DNA from: an uncultured Collinsella sp. | GTDB taxonomy: Bacteria > Actinomycetota > Coriobacteriia > Coriobacteriales > Coriobacteriaceae | Assembly (NCBI GenBank): GCA_900757615.1 | Contig: CAAEON010000015.1 | Location: forward strand, 40,361-104,360 | Direction of reading: 5' to 3' | Length of the DNA stretch: 64,000 bases | Part shown: positions 41,772 through 50,197 of the stretch, one piece after another | Position numbering within the stretch: the stretch's first letter is position 1 | Layout: the number at the start of each line of letters is the position of its first letter | Program-made: the position numbers and the translations under genes | Notes under the pieces: model-generated | Told to the model about the DNA's origin: nothing | The model's database searches: none | The model's input: the letters and a program-made list of their open reading frames with translations, nothing else

Positions 41772-43130
41772 ATGGCTTCATCCGCGCCGCGCGGCCTGCG
41801 CTCCGACCATGTCGTTACCGTCGGTATCGCCCTGTTCTCGATGCTCTTTGGCGCCGGCAACCTTATTATTCCGCCGCTGCTGGCGCTGCAGGCAGGTTCT
41901 GCCACGCCGGTCGCCATGCTCGGCTTTCTCATTGCCGCCATCGGCCTGCCCGTCATGGGCTTTATCGCCGTGGCACTTGCCGGAACGGCGCGCGAGCTTG
42001 CCGGCCGTGTGCATCCCAAGTTCGGCGAGTTCTTTGTCGCGGCGGTGTATCTGGCTATCGGCCCGTGCCTGGCCATTCCGCGCACGAGCTCCACGGCCTT
42101 CGAGATGCTGGTGCCGCTGTTGCCCGAGGGCGTCTCGCTCGGCACGGCGCGCCTGGTGTTTGCCGTCGGCTTCTTTGTCGTCGCGTTTGCGCTCACGCTG
42201 CGCCCGGGCGTCATCACACGCGTGCTCGGCCGCATTACGGGCCCCGCGCTCATTGCGCTCATCGTGCTGGTCGTTGGTGCTGCCGTGATCTCGCCGCTGG
42301 GTCCCGCTGCCGCGCCGCAGGCCCCCTACGATGCTGGCGCTGCCGTGCAGGGCTTTCTGACTGGCTATCAGACCATGGACCTGCTCGCGTCGCTCGCCTT
42401 TGGCATCATCATCGCCGAGACCATCCACGAGTTGGGTGTTACCGATGACAAGCGCGTGGCCTTCGAGATTTCGCGTTCCGGTGTGATCGCCGGCGTACTC
42501 ATGGCCATCATCTACTGCGGCTTGGGCCTTGCCGGTATGCAGCTCGGCACCGTGATGCCCGACGCTACCAACGGCGCCGCCATCCTCGCCCGTTCGGCCT
42601 CCATGCATTTTGGGCTTGCCGGCACGGTCGTGGTCTTTGCGATCTTTTTCCTCGCCTGCATGAACGTGTGCATCGGCCTCATCAGCTGCTGCTCGCGTTA
42701 CTTCTGCGAGACGTATGTGGTCGAAGGGGGAGCGGAGGCCTCTGAGGAGGCCATGCGCCGCCCCTTTGCGGTTCTCGCCTTTGTGTTCGCAGCGTTTTCG
42801 TGCGTGCTCTCCAACGTGGGCCTCGACGTGATTCTTATGTTCTCGGTGCCCATGCTCAATGCCTTGTATCCCGTTGCCATTGTGCTGGTGCTTATGGGCC
42901 TGGTGCACGGTTTTTGCGACGCGCATCCGCAGGTATGGGTCTGGGTCGGCGGCGTCGTCGCGGTGCAGAGCGTGATCACCTCGGTCCGCGACGCGTTCTT
43001 TGCTGGCGCGTGGCTACCGTTCGATGCGCTGCCGCTGGCGGATATCGGTGCCGCGTGGGCGCCGGTCGCCGTGGTGGCGTTTGTGATAGGCCTGCTCCAC
43101 AGCCGGTTTGTCGCACATTCGAGGAGCTAG
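41772..43130 (+). CDS. brnQ: Branched-chain amino acid transporter (LIVCS family)
   Basis: This 452-residue membrane protein has about twelve hydrophobic segments and the BrnQ features GIALFSMLFGAGNLIIPPLLAL (about 18-39), GPCLAIPRTSSTAFEM and GFLTGYQTMDLLASLAFGIIIAE. It imports leucine, isoleucine and valine with sodium. ATG 41772 follows CGAAAGGTGGTCC. It lies immediately after the selenium-unit terminator and before two tRNA genes, probably as its own transcript. Confidence 0.93.
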   Translation: MASSAPRGLRSDHVVTVGIALFSMLFGAGNLIIPPLLALQAGSATPVAMLGFLIAAIGLPVMGFIAVALAGTARELAGRVHPKFGEFFVAAVYLAIGPCLAIPRTSSTAFEMLVPLLPEGVSLGTARLVFAVGFFVVAFALTLRPGVITRVLGRITGPALIALIVLVVGAAVISPLGPAAAPQAPYDAGAAVQGFLTGYQTMDLLASLAFGIIIAETIHELGVTDDKRVAFEISRSGVIAGVLMAIIYCGLGLAGMQLGTVMPDATNGAAILARSASMHFGLAGTVVVFAIFFLACMNVCIGLISCCSRYFCETYVVEGGAEASEEAMRRPFAVLAFVFAAFSCVLSNVGLDVILMFSVPMLNALYPVAIVLVLMGLVHGFCDAHPQVWVWVGGVVAVQSVITSVRDAFFAGAWLPFDALPLADIGAAWAPVAVVAFVIGLLHSRFVAHSRS

Positions 43131-43221
43131 AATATCGCCGCTTGCACAGGCGGGAAGTCTCCCCTATAATTTCCTTCGCTTTGGGACACGCAAGGTTTAT
43201 GCCTTAGCTGCTCAACACCTT

Positions 43222-43298
43222 CGGGACGTGGCGCAGTTTGGTAGCGCGCCTGCTTTGGGAGCAGGATGTCGCAGGTTCAAATCCTGTCGTCCCGACCA
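43222..43298 (+). tRNA. tRNA-Pro (anticodon TGG)
   Basis: A 77-nt cloverleaf: acceptor CGGGACG/CGTCCCG, D-loop AGTTTGGTAGC, anticodon arm CCTGC-TTTGGGA-GCAGG, T-arm GCAGGTTCAAATCCTGT and encoded ACCA end. The anticodon loop reads TGG. Confidence 0.97.
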
Positions 43299-43304
43299 TA
43301 TCTT

Positions 43305-43378
43305 GCGGGCGTAGTTCAATGGTAGAACCCCAGCCTTCCAAGCTGATGACGCGGGTTCGATTCCCGTCGCCCGCTCCA
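43305..43378 (+). tRNA. tRNA-Gly (anticodon TCC)
   Basis: A 74-nt cloverleaf: acceptor GCGGGCG/CGCCCGC, D-arm AGTTCAATGGTAGAAC, anticodon arm CAGC-CTTCCAA-GCTG, T-arm CGGGTTCGATTCCCG and encoded TCCA. It lies 6 bp after tRNA-Pro, so both come from one transcript. Pieces of its 3' end recur twice in the next 200 bp. Confidence 0.97.
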
Positions 43379-43440
43379 TAAGAATTGTTTTAACGGCTTT
43401 GGTTTCCTTTGGGAATCAGAGCTGTTTTCGTTTACGCGCC

Positions 43441-43575
43441 GGGCGACGGGAATCGAACCCGTCAGGGTGCGGAGCTGAGAAAATGCGTGAGCATTTTCCA
43501 GCGCAGCACGCAAGGGCCGAAGGCCCGCAGCGAAACAAGGATTTGCGAAGCAAATCCTTGGACTTCCCGTCGCCC
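43441..43575. repeat. Composite palindrome C with tRNA-Gly 3'-end arms
   Basis: Outer arms GGGCGACGGGAA (43441-43452) and TTCCCGTCGCCC (43564-43575) are complements and equal the T-arm/acceptor end of the adjacent tRNA-Gly; the left copy extends to GGGCGACGGGAATCGAACCC. The interior holds three hairpins in a row: GAAAATGC/GCATTTTC (43478-43498), GGGCCGAAGGCCC (about 43514-43526) and CAAGGATTTGC/GCAAATCCTTG (43536-43560). The whole 43379-43701 gap has no gene; its right part precedes focA and probably holds the promoter. Confidence 0.8.
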
Positions 43576-43701
43576 GCTCCAAGCTATATAATCGCAGGCC
43601 AATATGCTAATTTGGCTCGCGTTTATTTTTATACCGTCCGACCTCGCGGGGCAAATGAACCAAGAGCGTTTGTCCCACATCGTAAGAAAGTAGTGATTGC
43701 C

Positions 43702-44538
43702 ATGGCACAGAGTAAGGCAGAATACCCCACCCCCGACTGCCTGGCGCCCGCCGCGATCGAGGCTAAGTCCGAGGCCGCCGGCGTTACCAAGGCCAACCTG
43801 CCGGTCTCGAAGGCCTTTTTGCTCGCCATGTTCGCCGGAGCGTTTATCGCCTTCGGCGGCCTGTTCTTCACGGTCTTTCTGAGCGATCCCACGCTTGGCT
43901 GGGGCGCCCAGCGCTTCGTGGGCGGTCTTGCTTTTTGCCTGGGACTGGTGCTCGTGCTCATTTGCGGCGCGGAGCTGTTTACCGGTAACTCGCTTATGGT
44001 ATGCGCGCTTAAGAGCAAAAAGATTACGCTCGTCCAGATGTTCAAGGCTTGGGCTGTTGTGTGGATCGGCAACTTTGCCGGCGCCCTGTTCGTTGTCTTT
44101 TTGATTTACATGGCAGCTATTTATAAGCTCAACGGCGAGGCCGTCGCCAATACCATGGTGAGCGTCGCCGCCGGTAAGGTTGCGATCGACGCCGTTACCA
44201 TCTTCTTCCGCGGCATTCTGTGCAACATCTTTGTGTGCCTGGCCGTATGGATCGGTACCGCCGGCAAGACCGTGGTCGATAAGGTCGTGGGCATTCTGCT
44301 GCCCATTGCCGCCTTTGTGGCCTGCTGTTTTGAGCACTGCGTTGCCAACATGTACTTTTTGCCTATGGGCATTTTGATGCACTCCTGCGGCTATGGAGCC
44401 GATGTCGCCGGCGCCGATGCCCTCAACGCTGCCGGGTTGGCGCTCAACCTTACGGTCGCCACGCTGGGCAATATCGTGGGTGGCGCCCTGATCGTGGCGC
44501 TGGGCTACTGGTTTATCTACGCCAACAGGGAGGCCTAA
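43702..44538 (+). CDS. focA: Formate/nitrite transporter family channel
   Basis: This 278-residue protein has six hydrophobic helices and the FNT features AMFAGAFIAFGGLFFTVF (about 40-57), CGAELFTGNSLMV (about 94-106), RGILCNIFVCLAVW (about 175-188) and FEHCVANMYFLPMG (about 211-224) with the central-pore His. FocA-type channels move formate in or out during fermentation. The selenium genes on both sides make a link to selenocysteine formate dehydrogenase plausible, but no fdh gene is in the window. ATG 43702 has only a weak AAGAAAG site; GTG 43693 is an alternative. Confidence 0.9.
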   Translation: MAQSKAEYPTPDCLAPAAIEAKSEAAGVTKANLPVSKAFLLAMFAGAFIAFGGLFFTVFLSDPTLGWGAQRFVGGLAFCLGLVLVLICGAELFTGNSLMVCALKSKKITLVQMFKAWAVVWIGNFAGALFVVFLIYMAAIYKLNGEAVANTMVSVAAGKVAIDAVTIFFRGILCNIFVCLAVWIGTAGKTVVDKVVGILLPIAAFVACCFEHCVANMYFLPMGILMHSCGYGADVAGADALNAAGLALNLTVATLGNIVGGALIVALGYWFIYANREA

Positions 44539-44564
44539 GGACCCAAGCCATAACCGACCAAAGA

Positions 44565-44641
44565 GGGACAGGTTTATTTTGGCAGGTTTTAGACGAGGCG
44601 CTTCGACGTCTTGTCACGAGCTGCCATAATGGACCTGTCCC
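44565..44641. repeat. Composite palindrome H between focA and selA
   Basis: GGGACAGGTTTATTTTGGCAG (44565-44585; 21 nt, key ends GGGACAGG and GGCAG) pairs with 44621-44641 at 18 of 21 positions. An inner stem AGACG/CGTCT lies between. The right arm is followed by TTTTG, so it may terminate focA transcripts. Confidence 0.75.
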
Positions 44642-44723
44642 TTTTGCGTGCGCGCCGGTATTTATTTGCCCGATGACGATCGCGGGGGACCAGCTTTTTA
44701 TTGAACATGTCGAAAGGCTTTTC

Positions 44724-46181
44724 ATGAGCGACTGCGAATCCATGTCTGCCGAGGTGCGCGGCCGCCTGCGTTCCATTCCCGCCGTTCACGAGCTGCTTGC
44801 CGAGTGGCCGGTCATGAAGGCTGCTGGCGATGCAGGCGACACGATGGTACGCGAGGCGATTGACGCCGAGCTCGATGCCGAGCGCGCGGCGATTCGCTCC
44901 GGCGCCCCTGCAAGGAACAAGCGCGAGCTCGCCTTGGCAATTGAGCAGCGGACCCATCGCCTGTCGCTGCCGACCCTGCGCCCTGCCGTCAACGCGACGG
45001 GCGTTGTGATTCACACCAATCTGGGCCGCGCTCCGCTCGCTCCCGCGGCGGTGCAGGCGGTGACCGATGTCGCCCGAGGCTACAGCACGCTTGAGTATGA
45101 CGTCTCAACCTGCGCTCGCGGGGGCCGAAAAGAGCATGCCGCGCGTCTGCTGCGCACGCTCACGGGGGCGCAGGACGCCTTAGTTGTCAACAACAATGCC
45201 GCCGCGGTGCTGTTGGTGCTTGCCGCGCATGCCTTCGGCAAAGAGGTCATCGTGAGCCGCGGCGAGCTTGTCGAGGTGGGCGGCAGCTTCCGCATCCCCG
45301 ACATCATGGCGGCTTCGGGTGCCAAGCTTGTCGAGGTTGGCTCTACCAACCGCACACATCTGGATGATTATCGAAACGCCATCACGCCCAACACGGCGAT
45401 GATCCTCAAAGTCCATCCTTCCAACTACCGTATCGAGGGCTTCCACGAGGAGGCTTCCGTGGCGGAGCTTTCTGCGCTGGCGCATGAGCATGGGCTGTTG
45501 CTGTACGAGGACCAAGGCTCAGGCGCTTTGCTTGCAGACGGGGTGCTCGCCGATGCGGGGGAGAAGCCCACGTCCGCATCCCTTTGCGCCGGCGTTGACG
45601 TCGTCTCGTGCTCGGGCGACAAACTGCTCGGTGCTTCGCAGGCGGGCATCATCCTTGGCAACGCCCAGGCAATCGCCGCCTGCGCCTCTCATCCGCTTAT
45701 GCGCGCGCTTCGCCCCGGTAAGCTCACGCTCGCGGCGCTCGAGGCCACCCTGCGTCTGTATGTGGCCGGTCCCGATACGGCACATCGTGAGATCCCGGTG
45801 CTCAACATGCTTTCCGGCGCGCCGGTTCCGCTTGATCGTCAGGCCAAGCGCCTGCACGACCGCATGCTGCGCAAGCTTCGCGACTCTCAGTTCGAGGAGG
45901 CGGTGGAGCTGCAGGTTGTCGAGGGCGCCTCTGCCCCGGGCGGCGGGTCGCTGCCGACCGTCGAGCTCCCAACTTTTTGCGTTGCCGTTTGCCCCGTCGA
46001 TGGGCGCCTGTCCGCCGATGGCCTAAAGCGCGCTATGGTACAGGAGCCCGATACGCCGGTCGTGACGCGCGTGCAGCATGGTCAGGTACTGTTTGACGTT
46101 CGCGCGCTTTTGCACGATACCGACCTTGATCTGTGCGCGTCCGCGTTGGCCGATGCCGTGCGGGCGGGTTTGCATCGATGA
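44724..46181 (+). CDS. selA: L-seryl-tRNA(Sec) selenium transferase
   Basis: SelA is a PLP enzyme that converts Ser-tRNA(Sec) to Sec-tRNA(Sec) with selenophosphate. The 485-residue protein has an N-terminal tRNA-binding region (LRSIPAVHELL), VNATGVVIHTNLGRAPL, YSTLEYDVSTCARGGR (family: GYSNLEYD), NNNAAAVLL, SRGELVEVGGSFRIPDIM and the Schiff-base Lys in VSCSGDKLLGASQAGII (near residue 300). ATG 44724 follows CGAAAGGCTTTTC. Its TGA overlaps the selB ATG, so the pair is translationally coupled. Confidence 0.96.
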   Translation: MSDCESMSAEVRGRLRSIPAVHELLAEWPVMKAAGDAGDTMVREAIDAELDAERAAIRSGAPARNKRELALAIEQRTHRLSLPTLRPAVNATGVVIHTNLGRAPLAPAAVQAVTDVARGYSTLEYDVSTCARGGRKEHAARLLRTLTGAQDALVVNNNAAAVLLVLAAHAFGKEVIVSRGELVEVGGSFRIPDIMAASGAKLVEVGSTNRTHLDDYRNAITPNTAMILKVHPSNYRIEGFHEEASVAELSALAHEHGLLLYEDQGSGALLADGVLADAGEKPTSASLCAGVDVVSCSGDKLLGASQAGIILGNAQAIAACASHPLMRALRPGKLTLAALEATLRLYVAGPDTAHREIPVLNMLSGAPVPLDRQAKRLHDRMLRKLRDSQFEEAVELQVVEGASAPGGGSLPTVELPTFCVAVCPVDGRLSADGLKRAMVQEPDTPVVTRVQHGQVLFDVRALLHDTDLDLCASALADAVRAGLHR

Positions 46182-48148
46182 CTGCGCGTGAGCTTGTCGA
46201 GTGTCCCGTTGTCGTTGGAACAGCAGGACACGTCGACCACGGAAAGTCGGCCCTTATCGAGGCGCTGACCGGCAAAAATCCCGACCGTCTGGAGGTCGAA
46301 CGCCGCCGAGGCATGACTACGGAGCTCGGCTTTGGCGAGCTCGAGCTTCCCAGCGGCAAGCTTGTCGGCCTGGTCGACGTGCCCGGGCATGCGCACTACC
46401 TGCGCGCGATGGTACAGGGTGCCACCGGCGTGGGCGTTGCGTTGCTGGTGGTTTCTGCCGTTGAGGGCGTGATGCCGCAGACGCGAGAGCACGTGTACGT
46501 GTTGGAGCTGTTGGGCGTGAGGCACCTCGTGGTGGCGCTCACGATGCGCGATCTGGCCGATGACGAGACGGCGGAGCTCGCCGAGCTCGACGTGATGGAC
46601 TTCCTCAGCGATACCGTCTTTGCCGATGCGCCCGTGGTGCCTGTTTCCTCGCGCACGGGCGTGGGCATCGAGGACGTTCGCCTTGCCCTCGATGCCGCCA
46701 TCGACTCTTTCCTGGCCGATGCCGCATCCCGCCCGGTGCGCCCCGGTCTGGCCCCGCGCCTGCCCATCGACCGCTGCTTCACCATCAAGGGATCCGGGAC
46801 GGTCGTCACGGGCACGCTTCACGATGCCCCCGTAGCGGTGGGCGACGAGCTCGTCTCATGTCCCGCGGGCGTGTGCTGCCGCGTGCGCGCGATTCAGGTG
46901 CATGGTGATACTCCTCGGGCGTTGCCCGGACAGCGCGCGGCGCTCAACATCGTGGGCGACGGTGCGGGCGACCTTCCGCGTGGCGAGGTCCTCTGCGGGT
47001 CTGGTGCCGAGGGCTCGACGCTCAGGCTCATCGCCCGCTTCACGTATCTGGGGCGCGAGGGCACCAAGCCCGCGCCCTTCGAGTCCGGTACGCGCGTGCA
47101 TGTGATGGCGGGCACGGCGGAGGTCCTCGGCCGAATCATGCTCATGGAGGGTGAGGGTCCTATTGAGGCTGGCGAGACCCGCATCGTGCAGGTCCGTCTG
47201 GAGGAGCGCCTTCCCGTGCGATCGGGCGACGGCCTCATTGTGCTCGCGTTCTCGCCGGTGGTGCTTATCGGCGGCGGTCGTGTTCTTCTTTCGCGGTGTC
47301 GCCGCTCGCGCGTCCTCTCCGCGGGCGAGTGCGCGCTGCTCGGGGCTCTGGATGCCGACGACCGCGCCGCCGCCGTTGCCGCATGGTTGGGGCTGCAGCG
47401 CCTGCCCGTGCCTGCCGCGGCCGCAGCCCGTGCTCTCGATCTTTCGGGTGCCGAGGCGGCTGCGCTCCTGCACGGGGCGGTTTCCTCGGGTGACGCCGTG
47501 GCGCTTCGTGCCGAGCGCTCGACCGAGGAGCTCTATGCCGCCCCCGCTGTGCTCGATGCCGCCCTCGCCACGCTCTCCGTCGCGCTGGCCGCCATGCACG
47601 GGGCCGCGCCCAAGCAGACGGGTTTCACGCCGGGCGAGGTCGCGCATGCCGCCTGGCCGACAGCGGGCGAAGACATCGCGTCCGCGCTCGTTCTCGAGGG
47701 CTGTGCGCGCGGCGTGTGCACCGTCGACGGTGCCGAGGTGTTCGACCCGCACTCTGCCGCTGCGGCGATACGTGTGGTGCGCGAGGCGAGCCAGCGCATC
47801 GTTGCCGTCCTCGACGAGGCGGGTCTCGGTGCGGCGACGCTGACCGAGGTGGGTGAGCGTCTGCAGCTCGATCGCGACACCATGACGCGTGCCCTGCGCG
47901 AGCTTTCGCTCAACCGCGCGATCGTTAAGATCGAACGCGACGTTGCCTTGTCTGCCGCCGCCGAGGCCCATGCACGTGAGGTCGTCGCCGCGGCTATCGA
48001 GGCCGACGGCGGCGCTGCCACGACGAGCGTGCTGCGCGAGGCCCTAGGCGTGTCACGCAAGCGCGCCATTAGCATCCTGGAACACCTGGATGCGATGCGT
48101 TTTACGACGCTCGACAAAGAGGCCGGCGGCCTCAGATCCCTGCGCTAG
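46178..48148 (+). CDS. selB: Selenocysteine-specific elongation factor
   Basis: SelB delivers Sec-tRNA(Sec) to UGA codons by binding the SECIS hairpin. The 656-residue protein has a GTPase domain (about 1-175) with G1 GTAGHVDHGKSALIEAL, G2 RGMTTELGF and G3 DVPGHAHYLRAM, beta-barrel domains (about 180-350) and C-terminal winged helices (about 380-656) ending KRAISILEHLDAMRF. The usual (N/T)KxD G4 motif appears only as LTMRDL, missing the lysine. ATG 46178 overlaps selA. Its C-terminal region is Ala-rich. tRNA-Sec lies 215 bp downstream. Confidence 0.95.
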   Translation: MTARELVECPVVVGTAGHVDHGKSALIEALTGKNPDRLEVERRRGMTTELGFGELELPSGKLVGLVDVPGHAHYLRAMVQGATGVGVALLVVSAVEGVMPQTREHVYVLELLGVRHLVVALTMRDLADDETAELAELDVMDFLSDTVFADAPVVPVSSRTGVGIEDVRLALDAAIDSFLADAASRPVRPGLAPRLPIDRCFTIKGSGTVVTGTLHDAPVAVGDELVSCPAGVCCRVRAIQVHGDTPRALPGQRAALNIVGDGAGDLPRGEVLCGSGAEGSTLRLIARFTYLGREGTKPAPFESGTRVHVMAGTAEVLGRIMLMEGEGPIEAGETRIVQVRLEERLPVRSGDGLIVLAFSPVVLIGGGRVLLSRCRRSRVLSAGECALLGALDADDRAAAVAAWLGLQRLPVPAAAAARALDLSGAEAAALLHGAVSSGDAVALRAERSTEELYAAPAVLDAALATLSVALAAMHGAAPKQTGFTPGEVAHAAWPTAGEDIASALVLEGCARGVCTVDGAEVFDPHSAAAAIRVVREASQRIVAVLDEAGLGAATLTEVGERLQLDRDTMTRALRELSLNRAIVKIERDVALSAAAEAHAREVVAAAIEADGGAATTSVLREALGVSRKRAISILEHLDAMRFTTLDKEAGGLRSLR

Positions 48149-48165
48149 GGCTCCGAATCGCCGCT

Positions 48166-48327
48166 CGCCACAAAACCGGCCTATCTACTACGTTTAAGTG
48201 ACTACCCTCGACCATTTCAAAAACCGCAAAAACAAAACCGCAGGTAGATGACTTGCCGATGTTACGAAAAAGTGGGTATGGCTAACCCTTGCTGGTTAAA
48301 CGTAGTAGATGGGCCGTTTTCGTGGCG
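48166..48327. repeat. Composite palindrome G between selB and tRNA-Sec
   Basis: A 31-nt left arm (48166-48196, key part CTATCTACTACGTTTA) pairs with 48297-48327 at 28 of 31 positions. The 100-nt interior contains AAAACCGCAGGTAGATG (48234-48250), which recurs exactly at 63843-63859. It has no T-run and no ORF, and ends right before the tRNA-Sec promoter. Confidence 0.8.
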
Positions 48328-48344
48328 CGACACTGCGCGTTTGG

Positions 48345-48350
48345 TAAAAT
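48345..48350 (+). promoter_or_regulatory. Candidate -10 box of tRNA-Sec
   Basis: TAAAAT at 48345-48350 lies 12 bp before the mature 5' end of tRNA-Sec. No good -35 box is visible because the upstream bases belong to the palindrome arm. Confidence 0.4.
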
Positions 48351-48362
48351 ACCGCCACGTTT

Positions 48363-48459
48363 GGGAACGGATGGGCTCCGGTGGGCCCCGCGGTCCTCAA
48401 AACCGTTGTGAGGCGTGCAAAACGTCTTGGATGTGTTCGATTCACATACGTTCCCGCCA
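48363..48459 (+). tRNA. selC: tRNA-Sec (anticodon TCA)
   Basis: A 97-nt selenocysteine tRNA: acceptor GGGAACG/CGTTCCC, long D-stem GGGCTCCGGTGGGCCC, anticodon loop CCTCAAA with TCA at 48397-48399, long variable arm GAGGCGT/ACGTCTT, T-arm GATGTG-TTCGATT-CACAT and encoded GCCA end. The extended acceptor/T and six-bp D-stem pattern is specific to tRNA-Sec. It completes the selA-selB-selC set. The gap from here to gdhA (48460-48721) has no other gene I can support. Confidence 0.96.
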
Positions 48460-48721
48460 ACGCATCCTGCCAACCACCACAAAGGTGCCTGTCCTCTTTG
48501 TGGTGGTATGGACCATGTGGACGAAACAGCTTCGAAACACGCGATTTGTACGTCGGGTGCTCAAAAACGCTTCTACCTGCATCGTAATCAAAACGAAACA
48601 TCTGCTCGTCGGCTTATGCGAAACTTTGCTGCAACAGTGCGATATTATCCATACTCGATAAAGCTCGGGGCGCATGGGGCGCCTCGAACGACACCTTTCT
48701 TTTCCATCAATTGGAGGAAGC

Positions 48722-50077
48722 ATGAGCTACACGCAGAAAGTTCTCGACGAGCTCAAGGCCCGCTATCCCGAGCAGCCTGAGTTCATCCAGGCCGCTACCG
48801 AGATCCTCGGCACCATCCAGCCGGCGCTCGACGCCCATCCCGAGTACGAGGAGGCCGCCCTGCTTGAGCGCCTCGTCGAGCCCGAGCGCATCGTCATGTT
48901 CCGTGTTCCCTGGGTCGACGACCAGGGCAAGGTTCAGGTCAACCGTGGCTACCGCGTCGAGTTCAACTCTGCCATTGGACCCTACAAGGGCGGCCTGCGC
49001 TTTAACCCCACGGTCACCCTGGGCATGCTCAAATTCCTGGGCCTGGAGCAGATCCTCAAGAACAGCCTGACCACCCTTCCCATGGGCGGCGGCAAGGGCG
49101 GCTCCGACTTTGACCCCAAGGGCAAGTCCAACAACGAGATCATGCACTTCTGCCAGTCCTTCATGACCGAGCTCTATCGCCACATTGGCCCCAATACCGA
49201 CGTTCCCGCCGGTGACCTGGGCGTTGGCGGCCGCGAGGTTGCCTACATGTTCGGTCAGTACAAGCGCCTGACCAACGAGTGGACCGGCGTCCTCACCGGC
49301 AAGGGCCTCTCCTTTGGCGGCTCGCTCGCCCGTACCGAGGCCACCGGCTACGGTCTGGTCTACTTTGTGGACGAGTACCTCAAGAGCCGCGGCGACTCCT
49401 TCGAGGGCAAGAACGTCGTCGTTCACGGTTCCGGTAACGTCGCTATCTACGCGGTCCAGAAGGTCTCCCAGCTCGGCGGCAAGGTGCTGGCCTGCTCCGA
49501 CACCCACGGTTGGGTCGAGGATCCCGACGGCATCGACTATACCGTGCTCGAGCATGTCTACAACAAGAAGCGCTCCGGCCACGACAAGGGCGTTACGCTC
49601 GCCATGTACGTTGACGAGAAGCCCAAGGCCGTGTGGCACGAGGGCGACGGCCGCGGCGTGTGGCAGCTTCCCTGCGACATCGCACTGCCCTGCGCTCGCG
49701 AGAACACGCTGCTGCTCGAGGATGCCCAGGCACTCGTCGCCAACGGCTGCAAGGTGGTCGGCGAGGGCGCGAACATGCCCACGACCATCGAGGCCACGAC
49801 CTACTTCCAGGAGAACGGCGTCGCCTTTATGCCCGGTAAGGCTGCCAACGCCGGCGGCGTGCTCGTGTCCGGCCTGGAGATGAGCCAGAACGCCGAGCAC
49901 CTGTCCTGGACCTTCGACGAGGTTGACGGCAAGCTCGAGCAGCTCATGCGCGGCATGTTCCACAACGTGGACGACACCGCCAAGGAGTATGGCCAGGAGG
50001 GCAACTTTGTCATGGGCGCCAACATCGCCGGCTTCCTGAAGGTCGCCGACGCCATGCTCGCCCAGGGCGTCTGCTAA
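48722..50077 (+). CDS. gdhA: NADP-specific glutamate dehydrogenase
   Basis: This 451-residue enzyme makes glutamate from 2-oxoglutarate and ammonia. Motifs: RVPWVDDQGKVQVNRGYRVEFNSAIGPYKGGLRF (key FNSAIGPYKGGLRF, about 77-90), LPMGGGKGGSDFDPKGK with the catalytic Lys (about 119-135), PAGDLGVGGREVAYMFGQY and the dinucleotide loop VVHGSGNVAIYA. Length and sequence match the small hexameric type. ATG 48722 follows TTGGAGGAAGC. Monocistronic, with a terminator after it. Confidence 0.97.
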   Translation: MSYTQKVLDELKARYPEQPEFIQAATEILGTIQPALDAHPEYEEAALLERLVEPERIVMFRVPWVDDQGKVQVNRGYRVEFNSAIGPYKGGLRFNPTVTLGMLKFLGLEQILKNSLTTLPMGGGKGGSDFDPKGKSNNEIMHFCQSFMTELYRHIGPNTDVPAGDLGVGGREVAYMFGQYKRLTNEWTGVLTGKGLSFGGSLARTEATGYGLVYFVDEYLKSRGDSFEGKNVVVHGSGNVAIYAVQKVSQLGGKVLACSDTHGWVEDPDGIDYTVLEHVYNKKRSGHDKGVTLAMYVDEKPKAVWHEGDGRGVWQLPCDIALPCARENTLLLEDAQALVANGCKVVGEGANMPTTIEATTYFQENGVAFMPGKAANAGGVLVSGLEMSQNAEHLSWTFDEVDGKLEQLMRGMFHNVDDTAKEYGQEGNFVMGANIAGFLKVADAMLAQGVC

Positions 50078-50102
50078 ATCCAGCTTGACATAGCAACTGA
50101 TG

Positions 50103-50134
50103 AGGCTCCCAGCATTTGTGCCGGGAGCCTTTTT
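50103..50134 (+). terminator. Terminator after gdhA
   Basis: AGGCTCCC (50103-50110) pairs with GGGAGCCT (50123-50130), followed by TTTTTC. Confidence 0.92.
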
Positions 50135-50197
50135 CTATGGTGGTGAGGGCCGTGCGCCCTCGTTTGGTACACTAGAGGACACTGGACAAGTGAAGAG

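Noticed and set aside
43379..43600. A degraded integrative element at tRNA-Gly
   Set aside because: No integrase or direct att repeats; the first copy of the tRNA end is inverted and the interior is only hairpins.
48248..48661. A 137-codon open frame over tRNA-Sec
   Set aside because: It reads through the tRNA-Sec gene and a palindrome arm; composition is not protein-like.
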